Shown: positions 32,758 to 43,911, counted from the stretch's first letter. The stretch: DNA of 64,000 nt from Halorarum halophilum (GCF_013401515.1 NZ_CP058529.1:558001-622000), one strand, 5' to 3'. Program-made: numbers and translations. The notes: a model not told the origin generated them from the sequence alone.

Positions 32758-34308
32758 ATGACGATGGAGGACCGCATCGAGGAACTCCGGGAGCGGCGGG
32801 AAGAGGCGCTCCTCGGCGGCGGCGAGGACCGCATCGAGCGCCAGCACGAGAAGGGGAAGATGACGGCGCGCGAGCGGATCGACTACTTCCTCGACGACGG
32901 CACCTTCCACGAGTTCGACCAGTTCCGGACCCACGACACGCACACGTTCGGGATGGAGGAACAGCAGATCTACGGCGACGGGGTCGTCACGGGCTACGGC
33001 GAGGTGAACGGTCGGAAGACGTTCGTGTTCGCCCACGACTTCACCGTCTTCGGCGGGTCGCTCGGCGAGGTGTTCGCCGAGAAGGTCTGCAAGGTGATGG
33101 ACAAGGCGATGGACGTCGGCGCGCCAGTCGTCGGGCTCAACGATTCGGCGGGCGCCCGCATCCAGGAGGGCGTCGGCTCGCTCGCCGGCTACGCCGAGAT
33201 CTTCCGGCGGAACACGGAGGCGTCCGGGGTCATCCCCCAGCTGTCGGCCATCATGGGGCCCTGTGCCGGCGGCGCGGTGTACTCGCCGGCCATCACAGAC
33301 TTCGTCTTCATGGTGAAGGACAGCAGCCACATGTTCATCACCGGCCCGGAGGTCATCAAGACCGTCACGGGCGAGGAGGTCTCCTTCGAGGAACTCGGCG
33401 GGGCGACAACCCACGCATCGACCTCCGGCGTCGCCCACTTCGCCGAGGAGAGCGAGGAGGACGCGCTCGACCACATGCGCCGCCTGCTGTCCTACCTCCC
33501 GCAGAACAACGTCGAGGACCCGCCGCGCGTCGAGCCGTGGGACGACCCGGAGCGCGCCGACGAGGAGCTCAACTCCATCGTCCCCGACCAGCCGCGCAAG
33601 CCCTACGACATGACGAACGTCGTGGACCGCGTCGTCGACGAGGGGTCGTTCTTCGAGACGCACGCGGACTTCGCGAAGAACATCGTCACCGGGTTCGGCC
33701 GCCTCGACGGTCACAGCATCGGCATCGTCGCGAACCAGCCGCGCGTGAACGCCGGGACGCTGGACATCGAGTCCAGCGAGAAGGGCGCGCGGTTCGTCCG
33801 CTTCTGCGACGCGTTCAACGTCCCCATCCTCACGTTCGTGGACGTGCCGGGCTTCATGCCCGGCACCGACCAGGAGCACAACGGCATCATCCGCCACGGC
33901 GCGAAGTTGCTGTACGCGTACTCCGAAGCGACGGTGCCGCTGCTCACCGTCATCACGCGGAAGGCGTACGGCGGCGCCTACGACGTGATGGCCTCGAAGC
34001 ACATCGGCGGCGACGTGAACTACGCGTGGCCGAGCGCCGAGATCGCCGTGATGGGTCCACAGGGCGCGGTCAACATCCTCTACTCGGACGAACTTGCGGA
34101 GGCCGACGATCCCGACGCACGCCGCGACGAACTCATCGACGAGTACCGCGAGGAGTTCGCGAACCCCTACACCGCGGCCGACAAGGGGTTCATCGACGAC
34201 GTGCTCGAACCGCCGCAGACCCGTCCGCGGCTCGTCGACGATCTGGAGATGCTGAAGTCGAAGCGCGACTCGCTCCCCGACAAGAAGCACGGCAACATCC
34301 CCATCTGA
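32758..34308 (+). CDS. pccB: acyl-CoA (propionyl-CoA) carboxylase, carboxyltransferase subunit
   Basis: 516 residues from ATG 32758. Typical PccB/AccD5 features: [40 protein letters not shown] (acyl-CoA pocket), [20 protein letters not shown], and [20 protein letters not shown]. It moves the carboxyl group from biotin to acetyl- or propionyl-CoA to make malonyl- or methylmalonyl-CoA. Next is pccX (overlap ATGA at 34305-34308), then pccA. The order is as in Haloferax mediterranei pccB-X-A. Confidence 0.96.
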   Translation: MTMEDRIEELRERREEALLGGGEDRIERQHEKGKMTARERIDYFLDDGTFHEFDQFRTHDTHTFGMEEQQIYGDGVVTGYGEVNGRKTFVFAHDFTVFGGSLGEVFAEKVCKVMDKAMDVGAPVVGLNDSAGARIQEGVGSLAGYAEIFRRNTEASGVIPQLSAIMGPCAGGAVYSPAITDFVFMVKDSSHMFITGPEVIKTVTGEEVSFEELGGATTHASTSGVAHFAEESEEDALDHMRRLLSYLPQNNVEDPPRVEPWDDPERADEELNSIVPDQPRKPYDMTNVVDRVVDEGSFFETHADFAKNIVTGFGRLDGHSIGIVANQPRVNAGTLDIESSEKGARFVRFCDAFNVPILTFVDVPGFMPGTDQEHNGIIRHGAKLLYAYSEATVPLLTVITRKAYGGAYDVMASKHIGGDVNYAWPSAEIAVMGPQGAVNILYSDELAEADDPDARRDELIDEYREEFANPYTAADKGFIDDVLEPPQTRPRLVDDLEMLKSKRDSLPDKKHGNIPI

Positions 34309-34565
34309 TGGACCCCGAGGACCTCGACATCCCCGAATCCGCCGACGACCGGGAGGCAGCCGCCATCGCGGCCGCCGTGAGCGCCCACCTCCGCGACCAG
34401 GAGGCAGCGGCCGCGGCGGCCGCCGCATCCGACGTCGAGACGTGGGACGGCAAGCGCTGGGCGTTCGCCGGACGGATCGCGTCGCTGCAGCCGTGCGCCA
34501 AGCGGGTTCCCGACGGCGCGCCCACCGACGCCTGGGCCGCGTCGGGTCGGACGGACCGGTTCTGA
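34308..34565 (+). CDS. pccX: small third subunit of propionyl-CoA carboxylase (PccX)
   Basis: 85 residues from ATG 34308, overlapping the pccB stop. Acidic N-terminus, an Ala-rich helix ([20 protein letters not shown]), and a W/R-rich end ([20 protein letters not shown]). It occupies the place of actinobacterial AccE and of the described haloarchaeal PccX, which is needed for holoenzyme activity. Family assigned by position and length; the sequence itself is little conserved. Confidence 0.75.
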   Translation: MDPEDLDIPESADDREAAAIAAAVSAHLRDQEAAAAAAAASDVETWDGKRWAFAGRIASLQPCAKRVPDGAPTDAWAASGRTDRF

Positions 34566-34684
34566 ACCGTCGGCGTCGAGTCGGTCCGCGTTCTCCCCTC
34601 GCCTCGCACGTCGAGAAGGTTCACGGATGGACCCGACTCGAACCGACGGTTTGAGTAGGCGTACCCGGGTACCATCCCCCAGGA

Positions 34685-36481
34685 ATGTTCGACAAGGTGC
34701 TCGTCGCGAACCGCGGGGAGATCGCGGTGCGCGTGATGCGAGCCTGCGAGGAACTGGGCATCGACACCGTGGCCGTCTACTCCGAGGCCGACAAACACTC
34801 GGGGCACGTCCGCTACGCCGACGAGGCGTACAACGTCGGACCCGCACGGGCCGCCGACTCCTACCTCGACCAGGACGCAGTCGTCGACGCCGCGGAACAG
34901 GCCGGCGCGGACGCGATCCACCCCGGCTACGGCTTCCTCGCCGAGAACGCCGACTTCGCCGAGAAGGTCGAGGGGACCGACGGCATCACGTGGGTCGGCC
35001 CGTCCAGCGACGCGATGGAGACGCTCGGCGAGAAGACCAAGGCCCGCAAGGTGATGCAGTCGGCCGACGTCCCAATCGTCCCCGGCACCACCGACCCCGC
35101 CGAGTCTGCCGACGAGGTCCGCGAGTTCGGCGACGAGTACGGCTACCCGATCGCCATCAAGGCGGAGGGCGGCGGCGGCGGCCGCGGGATGAAGGTCGTC
35201 GAGTCCGCGGACGAGGCCGACGAACAGTTCGAGTCGGCCAAGCGCGAGGGCGAGGCGTACTTCTCGAACGACTCCGTCTACCTCGAGCGGTACCTCGAGT
35301 CCCCGCGCCACATCGAAGTCCAGATCCTCGCGGACCACCACGGCAACGTCCGCCACCTCGGCGAGCGCGACTGCTCGCTCCAGCGCCGCCACCAGAAGGT
35401 CGTCGAGGAGGGTCCCTCGCCGGCGCTCTCCGACGACCTCCGCGAGCGCATCGGCGAGGCGGCCAGACGCGGCGTCAGCGAGGCCGACTACACGAACGCG
35501 GGGACGGTCGAGTTCCTGGTCGAGGACGGCGAATTCTTCTTCCTCGAGGTCAACACCCGTATCCAGGTCGAGCACACCGTCACGGAGGAGCTGACGGGCA
35601 TCGACATCGTGAAGGAACAGCTCCGGGTCGCCGCCGGCGAGGAACTCGCCTTCTCGCAGGACGACGTCGACCTCGAGGGCCACGCGATGGAGTTCCGAAT
35701 CAACGCGGAGAACGCCGCGAACGACTTCTCGCCCGCCACCAGCGGGTCGCTCGACGTGTACGACCCGCCGGGCGGCATCGGGGTCCGGATGGACGACGCG
35801 CTCCGACAGGGCGACGACCTCGTCACCGACTACGACTCGATGATCGCGAAGCTGATCGTCTGGGGCGCCGACCGCGAGGAGTGCTTCGCGCGCTCGAGGC
35901 GGGCGCTCGCCGAGTACGAGATCGACGGCGTCGTGACGATCATCCCGTTCCACCGGCTGATGCTGGAGGACGAACGCTTCGTCGAGGGGACCCACACGAC
36001 GAACTACCTCGACGAGGAACTCGACCGCGAACGCGTGGCCGAGGCCCAGGAGAAGTGGGGAACCGAGGGCGAATCGGACGGGGAGGGGGACGGGGAGGTC
36101 ACCGAGCGCGACTTCACGGTCGAGGTGAACGGGAAGCGCTTCGAGGTGAGCCTCGAGGAGCGCGGCGCGCCGGCCGTGCCGAACCCGTCGGGCGGGAGCG
36201 GTGCCGGGCGGATGGAGCGCCCCGACGTCGCGGAGGAGTCCGAGGACGAGGTCGTCATCGAGGGCGACGGCGAGACGATCGCCGCCGAGATGCAGGGGAC
36301 CATCCTCTCGGTCGACGTCGCGGAGGGCGACGAGGTGACCGCCGGCGACGTGGTGTGCGTGCTGGAGGCGATGAAGATGGAGAACGACGTCGTCGCGGAC
36401 CGCGGCGGCGTCGTGAGCCAGGTGCTCGTCGCCGAGGGCGACAGCGTCGACATGGGCGACCCGCTCGTCGTGCTGGAGTAG
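34685..36481 (+). CDS. pccA: acyl-CoA carboxylase, biotin carboxylase-BCCP fusion
   Basis: 598 residues from ATG 34685. Biotin carboxylase part: [20 protein letters not shown] at the start, ATP-grasp [34 protein letters not shown], then [20 protein letters not shown]. After an acidic linker (~440-470) comes the biotinyl domain with EAMKMEND and K564 as the biotin site, ending VVLE. It carboxylates biotin with bicarbonate and ATP. With PccB and PccX it makes the holoenzyme for fatty-acid-type and propionate metabolism. Confidence 0.96.
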   Translation: MFDKVLVANRGEIAVRVMRACEELGIDTVAVYSEADKHSGHVRYADEAYNVGPARAADSYLDQDAVVDAAEQAGADAIHPGYGFLAENADFAEKVEGTDGITWVGPSSDAMETLGEKTKARKVMQSADVPIVPGTTDPAESADEVREFGDEYGYPIAIKAEGGGGGRGMKVVESADEADEQFESAKREGEAYFSNDSVYLERYLESPRHIEVQILADHHGNVRHLGERDCSLQRRHQKVVEEGPSPALSDDLRERIGEAARRGVSEADYTNAGTVEFLVEDGEFFFLEVNTRIQVEHTVTEELTGIDIVKEQLRVAAGEELAFSQDDVDLEGHAMEFRINAENAANDFSPATSGSLDVYDPPGGIGVRMDDALRQGDDLVTDYDSMIAKLIVWGADREECFARSRRALAEYEIDGVVTIIPFHRLMLEDERFVEGTHTTNYLDEELDRERVAEAQEKWGTEGESDGEGDGEVTERDFTVEVNGKRFEVSLEERGAPAVPNPSGGSGAGRMERPDVAEESEDEVVIEGDGETIAAEMQGTILSVDVAEGDEVTAGDVVCVLEAMKMENDVVADRGGVVSQVLVAEGDSVDMGDPLVVLE

Positions 36482-36642
36482 TTCGGAACGGAACCACTCC
36501 TGACGCTCCGGCGGTACTTATCGGATCGTTCTCGAAGACGCCGTCGAGCGACCGACGGCCGTTACTCTCGACGTACTTGAAGGGAACTAGTCTGTAGAGA
36601 GACCTGCGAACAGTACACTCCGGAGGAGGGTAGCCGACTGAG

Positions 36643-36648
36643 TATAAA
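36643..36648 (+). promoter_or_regulatory. TATA box upstream of DUF4242 gene
   Basis: TATAAA lies ~50 bases before the ATG at 36694, so a leader of about 20 bases would follow. Confidence 0.5.
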
Positions 36649-36693
36649 GTGGGAAACACGGCTATCACCGAGCCATTCGTGTTATCGGTTGTC

Positions 36694-36942
36694 ATGCCTC
36701 TGTATATGGACGTACACAAAGACGTCGACGCGAGCGTCGAAGAGGTCATCGAGGCGCACAAGAAGGACGTCGAAGTTCAAGGCGAACACGGGGTAGAATA
36801 CAAGCGGTACTGGGTGGACGAAGACGAGGGGACCGTCTTCTGTCTCTTCGAAGGGCCGAGCAAGGAAGCGGGCGAGAAAGTCCACGAAGAGGCACACGGC
36901 CTCACCGCGGACGAGATCCACGAAGTGAGAGAGGGCGAATAA
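36694..36942 (+). CDS. DUF4242 protein (SCO4226-like, nickel-binding family)
   Basis: 82 residues from ATG 36694 (MPLYMDVHKDVDASVEEVIE). DUF4242 core: AHKKDVEVQGEHGVEYKRYW, then EDEGTVFCLFEGPSKEA, a ferredoxin-like fold. The GHDHHxE-type pattern and W-VDED-EG are as in the family. Some members bind nickel; here H-xH-like ligands are not complete, so metal binding is unsure. It is monocistronic with its own TATA box. Confidence 0.85.
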   Translation: MPLYMDVHKDVDASVEEVIEAHKKDVEVQGEHGVEYKRYWVDEDEGTVFCLFEGPSKEAGEKVHEEAHGLTADEIHEVREGE

Positions 36943-37286
36943 CCGTCGCTGGCCTTACGAACGGTATCGGTCGGTCGTGAAACGGGACTCGCAGGCCCTG
37001 AATCAGGGTCCTTGCCTCGTTTCTCACCCCTCACGGTGAACCGTGCCTTTCCGACACCCGTCCGTTCAGTACCGGGCGATTCTTCCCGTAAGGACTTCTA
37101 GGTAACCCCGTCTGTGAATCGAGCGTCGACGAGGTGGGGAGCATCCACGAGCGAAGCGAGCGGTTCACCACTGGTGTGGGTGTTCCACCCCGCGGCAACG
37201 AAATTATCGGGGCCGACCGGTTTCGGCGGTTCGAGGATCGAGCGCCGAAGGCGCGTGCGACGAGGATCCCGTCAAGAGAGGCCGGG
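36943..37286. other. intergenic region with hairpins, no gene
   Basis: 344 bases without a credible gene. Palindromes: CCCTGA / TCAGGG (36996-37008, 1-base centre), CACGGT / ACCGTG (37033-37046), and the GCGCC-GAA-GGCGC hairpin (37242-37254). The phrase GAGCGAAGCGAGC (near 37149-37161) belongs to a class of short intergenic sequences widespread in haloarchaeal genomes. They may act in 3' end formation of the converging transcripts. Confidence 0.5.
37242..37254. repeat. C(GAA)G hairpin, haloarchaeal intergenic repeat type
   Basis: GCGCC, GAA, GGCGC form a perfect 5-bp stem with a GAA loop, 33 bases from the end of the minus-strand DUF63 gene. A second hairpin with the same loop is at 60599-60611. 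Terminator or RNA-stability element is inferred. Confidence 0.4.
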
Positions 37287-38471
<1,185 letters not shown>

Positions 38472-38551
38472 TCATCGTTGAAACTGTCGGTCGTGGGTCA
38501 GTGCCGGTGGCGGTCGCTGGCGGTCGCCGGGGTCGAAGCGAGAAGAACCGA

Positions 38552-38749
38552 TTACGCCGCGTTCGCGGCCGCGCTGGCCTTCTTCCGCGTGATGTAGCCC
38601 GCGATCCGGTTTCGGACCGACTTGGACTCGACGTTCGTGAGCGTCGTGACGCTCTCCTTGTTCGTCTCGAAGTCCTGGTTGAACGACTGCGGATACTGCT
38701 CGAGCAGTACCTTCGCGAGCTGCTTGACGTACTTCGGTTTGATCGCCAT
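38552..38749 (-). CDS. rps17e: 30S ribosomal protein S17e
   Basis: 65 residues from ATG 38749. The sequence MAIKPKYVKQLAKVLLEQYP, then DFETNKESVTTLTNVESKSV, then RNRIAGYITRKKAS is diagnostic of archaeal S17e. The two-codon extension to 38755 is unlikely. Located ahead of DUF63, downstream of DUF447. Confidence 0.97.
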   Translation of the reverse strand: MAIKPKYVKQLAKVLLEQYPQSFNQDFETNKESVTTLTNVESKSVRNRIAGYITRKKASAAANAA

Positions 38750-38814
38750 GTGCATACGGTCGCCGGACGCGAACTAAAAGCGTTCGGAACGCTCATCGCG
38801 TTTCCCGGGCCGGT

Positions 38815-39450
38815 TCATCGGCGCTCCCGCCATCCGGTCGCCGCGGAGAGCGATTCGAACGCATCCCGCTCCCGGCGCCCGCCGCATCGCTCCACCACGT
38901 CGGCGAAGTAGACGAGGCGGTCAAGGAGTTCGTCCGTGTCGTAGCCGTCCACGTCGAGCCGTGAGGCCGCCACCGTCGCCTCCACGACGGCGGCGAACCC
39001 CCGGTCGATGGTCCGGACGCCCTCGCATACGACCGAGGACTCGACGGGTCGGAGGTGCCAGTCGATCCACTCGGTGTCCCCGTCCTCGCCGGCACCCACC
39101 TGCTCGACGGCGACTCTGACCCACGCGTCTGCGGAGTCGAGGACGGGCTCGGGCTCCTCGCGGACGGTCACCGCCGCGTCGACGAAGTCCCGGGGGTCCG
39201 TGACGAACTGCACGACGCCCCCGCCCCGCGCCGCGAAGTTCCGGGCGGTTCTTGTCCGGCCCCACGTCCGTGCTCGGACCGGTTCGCTGGCCCGACGGCC
39301 GTCCGCGGCCGGCGCATGGAGTCCCAGGGCCGCGACGTTCCAGAGGTCGTTCGGACCGAGCGTCGCGACGACGGACTCGGTGACGCCCGCGAGGTCGACG
39401 GGCCACTCCGCGTCCGCGACGTCGCCCACATCATGGCCCTCCTCGCTCAC
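38815..39450 (-). CDS. DUF447 family protein (flavin-reductase-like fold)
   Basis: 211 residues from GTG 39450, overlapping the CitG-like gene by GTGA (39447-39450). The core ESVVATLGPNDLWNVAALGL, then RTARNFAARGGGVVQFVTDP and DFVDAAVTVREEPEPVLDSA matches DUF447, an archaeal and methylotroph family with a flavin/FMN-binding-like split barrel. In methylotrophs homologues lie among genes for methanopterin synthesis (recalled). It is the last of the cofD cluster. Confidence 0.85.
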   Translation of the reverse strand: MSEEGHDVGDVADAEWPVDLAGVTESVVATLGPNDLWNVAALGLHAPAADGRRASEPVRARTWGRTRTARNFAARGGGVVQFVTDPRDFVDAAVTVREEPEPVLDSADAWVRVAVEQVGAGEDGDTEWIDWHLRPVESSVVCEGVRTIDRGFAAVVEATVAASRLDVDGYDTDELLDRLVYFADVVERCGGRRERDAFESLSAATGWRERR

Positions 39451-40274
39451 GGCTCCACCCCCCGTTCGAGCGCGACGAACAGCGCCGCGGCCGTGAGGTC
39501 GGCCGTCGTCCCCGGGTTGATCCCCCGGGCGACCAGTTCGTCGGCCCACTCCTCCGCCTCGGCCCGCGAGTCGATCCTCCCGGCGCGCTGCCACACCTCG
39601 CGTGCGACCGTCTCCCCGTGCTGCGTCCGGACGAGCGTGTCCTCGGTCTCCGCGAGCAGATCGAGGAACGCCCTCGCGGCGCGGTCGGTGATGGGCCCCT
39701 CGTCCGCCGCGATCGATTCGGCGGCACGGAACGTTCGTGGGAACCCTTCGTGCCACTCGCGGGCGTTCGCGTCGTCCTCCGAGCGTGCCATCACGTCCAG
39801 GAGGGTGAGGTCGCGTTCGCGGAGCGTCGGGACCGCGTCGGCGCCCCGGTGGACGTCCAGCGCGTCCATCCCCTTCGGCGGGTCGCCGACGGCGACGTCG
39901 ACGTGCTCGAACGCGCGGTAGAAGCCGGCGGCGTCCGCCACGGTCGTCGACTCGCACACCTCCCCGACGCCGCGAGGCGAGAGGTCGCCGGCGGTCGCGG
40001 CCTTCACCAGCGGGACGAGGAGGAGCAGGCAGCCAAACTGCGTGTTCCCGCCGGACTGCTCGCTCATTCCGAGCACTGCGGTCTCGAACGCATCCCCAAT
40101 GGGTGCGCCGTCCTCGGCGAGTTCGAGCCCCTCGCGCGCGCCGACTGCCCCCGCGAGGAAGTGTTCGAAGCGGAGCGTCTCGAGGTCGCAGCGACGGTCC
40201 ACGTTCCCCGGTTTCGGGGTCCCCGCGACCTCGAGCAGCAGCGCGAGTTCGGCGTTCGCCGCCGGCCCCCTCAC
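39447..40274 (-). CDS. triphosphoribosyl-dephospho-CoA synthase-like (CitG family)
   Basis: 275 residues from GTG 40274, coupled by GTGA to the gene before it (40271-40274). CitG features: AGTPKPGNVDRRCDLETLRF, then GMSEQSGGNTQFGCLLLLVP, and a late GINPGTTADLTAAALFVALE. CitG transfers a ribosyl-phosphate unit in citrate lyase prosthetic-group synthesis, but archaea lack that enzyme. Archaeal and methylotroph homologues are linked with tetrahydromethanopterin-type genes, so another (tri)phosphoribosyl transfer is likely. Exact reaction unknown. Confidence 0.88.
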   Translation of the reverse strand: MRGPAANAELALLLEVAGTPKPGNVDRRCDLETLRFEHFLAGAVGAREGLELAEDGAPIGDAFETAVLGMSEQSGGNTQFGCLLLLVPLVKAATAGDLSPRGVGEVCESTTVADAAGFYRAFEHVDVAVGDPPKGMDALDVHRGADAVPTLRERDLTLLDVMARSEDDANAREWHEGFPRTFRAAESIAADEGPITDRAARAFLDLLAETEDTLVRTQHGETVAREVWQRAGRIDSRAEAEEWADELVARGINPGTTADLTAAALFVALERGVEP

Positions 40275-41092
40275 CGCCGGACCTCCCGCCCCGACGCCGA
40301 CGGTCGCGGTCGCCCGCCTCCTTCCTCTCCTCCTCCGCCACCCTCTCCACTGTTCTCGGAGAACCACTCGTCGACGGCCCGCCGGACCTGCCGGAGCACG
40401 CACGGGTCGTCGCTCGGCCGGCCGACGCTCACTGCGTCGGCGCCGTACGCGAAGTACTCCCGCGCCGCCTCCGCATTTCGGACGCCGTTGTTGGCGACGA
40501 GGAAGGTGTCGGGCGCCGCGTCGGCCACCTCCGCGATGATCCCCTCCGAATCCATCGCGTCGACGTGTACTGCGTCCGCGCCGGCGGCCGCGAGCGCGCG
40601 AGCCGTCTCAGGGAGGTCGATGCCCGGGACCTCGGCGCGGACCTTCACCGAAACGAGGGCGCCGGTCTCGCTCGCGGCCGCGACGTACTCCGCGAGTCGG
40701 TCGGTGTCACGGAGCAGCGTCTCGCCGCAGCCGACGTCACAGAGCTCCGCCTGACGACAGTGGGCGTTCACCTCGAGGATCGCGTCGTGTTCGGCACAGA
40801 TGCGCCCGGCCTCCCGGACCGGACCCGCCGTCGCGCTCCGGACGTTCACGGCCGGCCGGAGGTCGGCCCCCGCGAGCGCGGCGAGTTCGTCGTCGATCCA
40901 CCCGAGCGGATCGGGTGGGAGGAACTCGGTCCGGTCGCGGTCGGCGACCATCTCCCGGGCGGCGTCCCTGCTCGGTCCGTCGAGGGCGATGCCGCCGAGG
41001 AACGCCGCGCCGGCGAACCCCTCACCCCGTCGCGCCCACTCGTGGTCGGACTCGCCCGAGAGCGACGCGAGCGCCACGCGGGGCTCGAACAT
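40271..41092 (-). CDS. tRNA-dihydrouridine synthase/DHOD-like flavoprotein
   Basis: 273 residues from ATG 41092, sharing one base with the cofD stop. A TIM-barrel flavin enzyme: VALASLSGESDHEWARRGEG start, ILEVNAHCRQAELCDVGCGE (Cys-bearing loop), SVKVRAEVPGIDLPETARAL, and VANNGVRNAEAAREYFAYGA followed by DAVSVGR. It has the Dus-like catalytic loop with the NAHC pattern but lacks the RNA-binding C-terminal domain. With CitG and DUF447 genes it probably works on a cofactor, not on tRNA (inference). Confidence 0.85.
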   Translation of the reverse strand: MFEPRVALASLSGESDHEWARRGEGFAGAAFLGGIALDGPSRDAAREMVADRDRTEFLPPDPLGWIDDELAALAGADLRPAVNVRSATAGPVREAGRICAEHDAILEVNAHCRQAELCDVGCGETLLRDTDRLAEYVAAASETGALVSVKVRAEVPGIDLPETARALAAAGADAVHVDAMDSEGIIAEVADAAPDTFLVANNGVRNAEAAREYFAYGADAVSVGRPSDDPCVLRQVRRAVDEWFSENSGEGGGGGEEGGGRPRPSASGREVRR

Positions 41093-42081
41093 CAGACGGC
41101 CTCCAGCGCGGCCTCGCAGGCGCGGGCGACGCGCTCCGCGTCCGCCTCGTCGTCGATCCGGGTGTCGGTCCGGACGGTCGGTCGGTCGAGGTCCGTCCCG
41201 TCCTCGTCGTCGAGCACGAACGCGTCGGCGAAGGGGTACGCCTCGGCGACGCCCGCGGTGCTCGGCTCGTAGCCGATGCCCCGCATGAGGTCGGGGGCCG
41301 GCCCCGAGAACGCCTCGTCCTCGACGAAGGGGGAGACTGCGACCACGCGCGTGTCGCGCAGTGCGTCCTCTATTCCGGGGACGGCGAGCATCGGACCGAT
41401 GCTGGTGACCGGGTTCGATGGGCCGACGATCACGTCGTCCGCGAGGGCCTCGAGCGCCGCGTCGGCCGGGGTCGCCTCCACCGCGCCGCGGAACTCCACG
41501 TCCTCGACGGTCGGCTCTCCGCGCTCGGCTACCCAGAACTCCTGGAAGTGCAGTTCGCCGTCGGGCGTGTGGACGATGCTCGCCACGGGGTCTTCGCTCA
41601 TCGGAACGAGGTCGACGGCCAGGTCGAACGCGTCCGCGAGCGTCCGCGTGACCTCGGTGAGCGTGTGGCCCTCGTCGAGCAGCGAGGTGCGGGTGACGTG
41701 GACCGCGCGGTCGCGGTCGCCGATCTCCATGAACTCCGCGACCCCGGAGAAGCGGCGCCAGCGCGCGATGTCACGTCCGGCGGTCTGCGCCTCGTCTGGG
41801 AGGTACCGCGGGCCGCCTTCGAGGCCGGCGGCCTCGGCCAGGCGCGAGAGTTCCCGGTGGGTCTCGGTCGTGTCGTCGGTGATCCCCCACCACCGTTCGC
41901 GGTCGAGGACGCCGCCGCCGGCGAACAGCACCGTGTCGATGTCCGGGCAGACGAGGTGCCCGCCGAGTTCCACGTCGTCGCCGGTGTTGCCGACGACGAC
42001 GGTGTCCTCGGGGGCGAAGACGGGGGCGGCACCCTCCAGCAGCTTCGGCGTGCCGGTGCCGCCGGCGAGGAACGTGGCCAT
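41092..42081 (-). CDS. cofD: 2-phospho-L-lactate transferase (coenzyme F420)
   Basis: 329 residues from ATG 42081. CofD motifs: [20 protein letters not shown], then [20 protein letters not shown] and [14 protein letters not shown], and [20 protein letters not shown]. The enzyme transfers the phospholactyl (or phosphoenolpyruvyl) group from an activated donor to Fo to give F420-0. It is the first gene of the minus-strand cluster with Dus-like, CitG-like and DUF447 genes, all with overlapping ends. cofE and cofGH are not in the window. Confidence 0.97.
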   Translation of the reverse strand: MATFLAGGTGTPKLLEGAAPVFAPEDTVVVGNTGDDVELGGHLVCPDIDTVLFAGGGVLDRERWWGITDDTTETHRELSRLAEAAGLEGGPRYLPDEAQTAGRDIARWRRFSGVAEFMEIGDRDRAVHVTRTSLLDEGHTLTEVTRTLADAFDLAVDLVPMSEDPVASIVHTPDGELHFQEFWVAERGEPTVEDVEFRGAVEATPADAALEALADDVIVGPSNPVTSIGPMLAVPGIEDALRDTRVVAVSPFVEDEAFSGPAPDLMRGIGYEPSTAGVAEAYPFADAFVLDDEDGTDLDRPTVRTDTRIDDEADAERVARACEAALEAV

Positions 42082-42231
42082 GTGCGATACGTGGTGGCGG
42101 GGGGACTTGGACCCTTCCGATACCGGCGGTCGCCGGCCGACGACGCGACTGCTCGACGTGGGAACGCTCTCGACCGGGTACGGCTGGGACGTTCCTCAGA
42201 TAGTGGATCGCCCGGTGCGGACGGCGGCGAC

Positions 42232-42438
42232 TCAGGCGTCGACCATCACCTCGGTCGCCTTGACGACCGCCGTCGCCTCGGAACCCTCCTCGATGCCGAG
42301 CCGTTCGACGGAGTTCGCCGTGATGACGGACGTGACCTCCTGTCCGTCGTCGAGTTCGATCGTCACCTCGGCCGTCAGGCCGGACGTCTCGACGTTCGTG
42401 ACGGTGCCGGTCAGCCGATTGCGTGCGCTGAGGGTCAC
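42232..42438 (-). CDS. molbindin-type TOBE (Mop) protein
   Basis: 68 residues from ATG 42438. The chain SARNRLTGTVTNVETSGLTA, then EVTIELDDGQEVTSVITANS, then GIEEGSEATAVVKATEVMV is the complete Mop/TOBE fold that binds molybdate or tungstate. Free-standing molbindins store oxyanions or act with ModE-type regulators. A moaA gene is in the window, but 15 kb away. Confidence 0.9.
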   Translation of the reverse strand: MTLSARNRLTGTVTNVETSGLTAEVTIELDDGQEVTSVITANSVERLGIEEGSEATAVVKATEVMVDA

Positions 42439-42546
42439 GCGCTCGCGTACGGACGCGAGAACCGTAAATCGGGGTGAGAATTTAGACGTGAGGAGAGGTG
42501 GCCGTCACTCGGCGTCGGATCGCAAAGAACGGAGCCGCGAGTCGGA

Positions 42547-43029
42547 TCAGTGGTCGCCGACGTCCTCGTACACCCACTCCGCGGTGCCGAGGTCCCAGTC
42601 GACGAGTTCGTCGTCGTCGAAGAAGAGGGCGATCTCGCGCTCGTTCGCACCCTCGTCCTCGTGGTCCGAGCCGTGGATGACGTTCTGGCCGAGGTCGAGC
42701 CCGAAGTCGCCGCGGATGGTTCCCGGGGCCGACTCGGCGGGATCGGTCTCGCCCATCATTCCGCGGACCTGCCGCGTCGCGTCCGCGCCCTCCCAGACCA
42801 TCGCGAAGACGGGTCCGGAGGTGATGAACTCGACGAGGCCCTCGAAGAACGGCTTGCCCTCGTGCTCGCCGTAGTGCTCGTGGGCGAGCTCCTCGTCGAT
42901 CCGCATGAACTTCCCGCCGACGAGCTTCAGGCCGCGGTCCTCGAAACGGGAGACGATCTCGCCGATGAGGCCGCGCTGGACGCCGTCGGGCTTGACCATG
43001 ACGAAGGTGCGCTCGTCGTGGTGGCTCAT
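42547..43029 (-). CDS. ndk: nucleoside-diphosphate kinase
   Basis: 160 residues from ATG 43029, sharing 4 bases with the L24e stop. NDK features: [60 protein letters not shown] and [20 protein letters not shown] with H119 as the phospho-acceptor. It balances NTP and dNTP pools. It is the last of the L7Ae-S28e-L24e-Ndk operon, a standard archaeal arrangement. Confidence 0.97.
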   Translation of the reverse strand: MSHHDERTFVMVKPDGVQRGLIGEIVSRFEDRGLKLVGGKFMRIDEELAHEHYGEHEGKPFFEGLVEFITSGPVFAMVWEGADATRQVRGMMGETDPAESAPGTIRGDFGLDLGQNVIHGSDHEDEGANEREIALFFDDDELVDWDLGTAEWVYEDVGDH

Positions 43030-43202
43030 TCGCTCCCCGCCTCGGTCCACTCGAGATCGCGGGCCTCGCGCCCGAGATCCGCGTTCTTCTCGCACTTCGC
43101 GGAGCAGAAGTGCGTGATGCTCCCGTTCGTGTGGACGAACATCGTGCCCGTGCCGGGTTCGATGTCCGCGCCGCAGTAGTCGCAGTCTCGATGCTGTGGC
43201 AT
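43026..43202 (-). CDS. rpl24e: 50S ribosomal protein L24e
   Basis: 58 residues from ATG 43202; overlooked easily because it is short. [20 protein letters not shown], then [20 protein letters not shown] holds the CxxC...CxxxC zinc site (C7, C10, C33, C37), and the end is [13 protein letters not shown]. Between rps28e (3 bases upstream) and ndk (overlap ATGA at 43026-43029). Confidence 0.96.
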   Translation of the reverse strand: MPQHRDCDYCGADIEPGTGTMFVHTNGSITHFCSAKCEKNADLGREARDLEWTEAGSE

Positions 43203-43205
43203 TGG

Positions 43206-43430
43206 TTACTGACCTCCGATGGAGTCCGCGTCCCGCTGGGTCTCGCGCAGCTGGAGGATGTCCCCCTCCCGCACGGGACCGAGGACGTTCCGCGTGATGA
43301 TGCGGCCCTGGTTGTCGCCCTCCTGGATGCGGCACTTGACCTGCATGGCCTCGCCGTGCATCCCGGTCTTGCCGACGATCTCGATGACCTCGGCGGGCGT
43401 GGAGCCGCTCTCTTGTTCTTCAGCCGACAT
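43206..43430 (-). CDS. rps28e: 30S ribosomal protein S28e
   Basis: 74 residues from ATG 43430. [20 protein letters not shown], then [20 protein letters not shown], then [19 protein letters not shown] matches archaeal S28e throughout (RNA-binding OB fold). It starts 6 bases after the L7Ae stop. Confidence 0.97.
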   Translation of the reverse strand: MSAEEQESGSTPAEVIEIVGKTGMHGEAMQVKCRIQEGDNQGRIITRNVLGPVREGDILQLRETQRDADSIGGQ

Positions 43431-43436
43431 GGTGGG

Positions 43437-43799
43437 TTACCGGAGTTCCTCGACCTTGTCCGAGATGTCCTCGACGTCGTCGTCGGCGTCGCCGGCGTCG
43501 ACGATCGCGGCGGCGGCCGAGCCGACTTCGAGACCGGCCGCGTGGCCGACGTCGTCCTGGGTCTCGATGAAGACGTAGGCGATGCCCTTCTCCTCGCAGA
43601 GTTCGGGGAGGTGCATCACGATCTCCTCGGGGTCGACGTCCTCGGCGATGATGACGAGGTCGGCGTTGCCGCGCTCGACGGCCTTGGTCGTCTCGTTCGT
43701 TCCTTTCTTGACGGTTCCTGTGTCGCGGGCGACCTCGAGCGCGTCGAGGCTTCGCTCCGCGAGATCCGCGGGTACATCGTAGTCGACGTATACTGACAT
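43437..43799 (-). CDS. rpl7ae: 50S ribosomal protein L7Ae (k-turn binding)
   Basis: 120 residues from ATG 43799. [20 protein letters not shown], then [20 protein letters not shown], then [20 protein letters not shown] is the classic L7Ae fold. It binds kink-turns in 23S rRNA, in C/D and H/ACA guide RNAs and RNase P. First gene of the operon. The leader between the TATA box (43912-43917) and the start is about 85-90 bases, unusually long for a haloarchaeon (see findings). Confidence 0.97.
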   Translation of the reverse strand: MSVYVDYDVPADLAERSLDALEVARDTGTVKKGTNETTKAVERGNADLVIIAEDVDPEEIVMHLPELCEEKGIAYVFIETQDDVGHAAGLEVGSAAAAIVDAGDADDDVEDISDKVEELR

Positions 43800-43819
43800 T
43801 TGTCTGGTCCTCCCTCCCG

Positions 43820-43840
43820 GCGGCTCGACTTCCCCGCCGC
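43820..43840 (-). promoter_or_regulatory. hairpin in the L7Ae mRNA leader
   Basis: GCGGC (43820-43824) and GCCGC (43836-43840) form a 5-bp stem with an 11-base purine-rich loop in the transcribed leader just before the ribosomal protein start. In other archaea L7Ae represses its own mRNA by binding a kink-turn in the leader. Whether this hairpin is a kink-turn I cannot decide. Confidence 0.3.
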
Positions 43841-43911
43841 TGTAGATCCCTGACGACGGGGAGGGTCACGACCCCGGGAAGGTTGTACTTGCTCGGTAGT
43901 TCGGGTTGCCG

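Noticed and set aside
36943-37286. Possible CRISPR or tandem repeat array near the GAGCGAAGCGAGC motif
   Set aside because: The palindromes are all different and not regularly spaced; no repeat-spacer structure.
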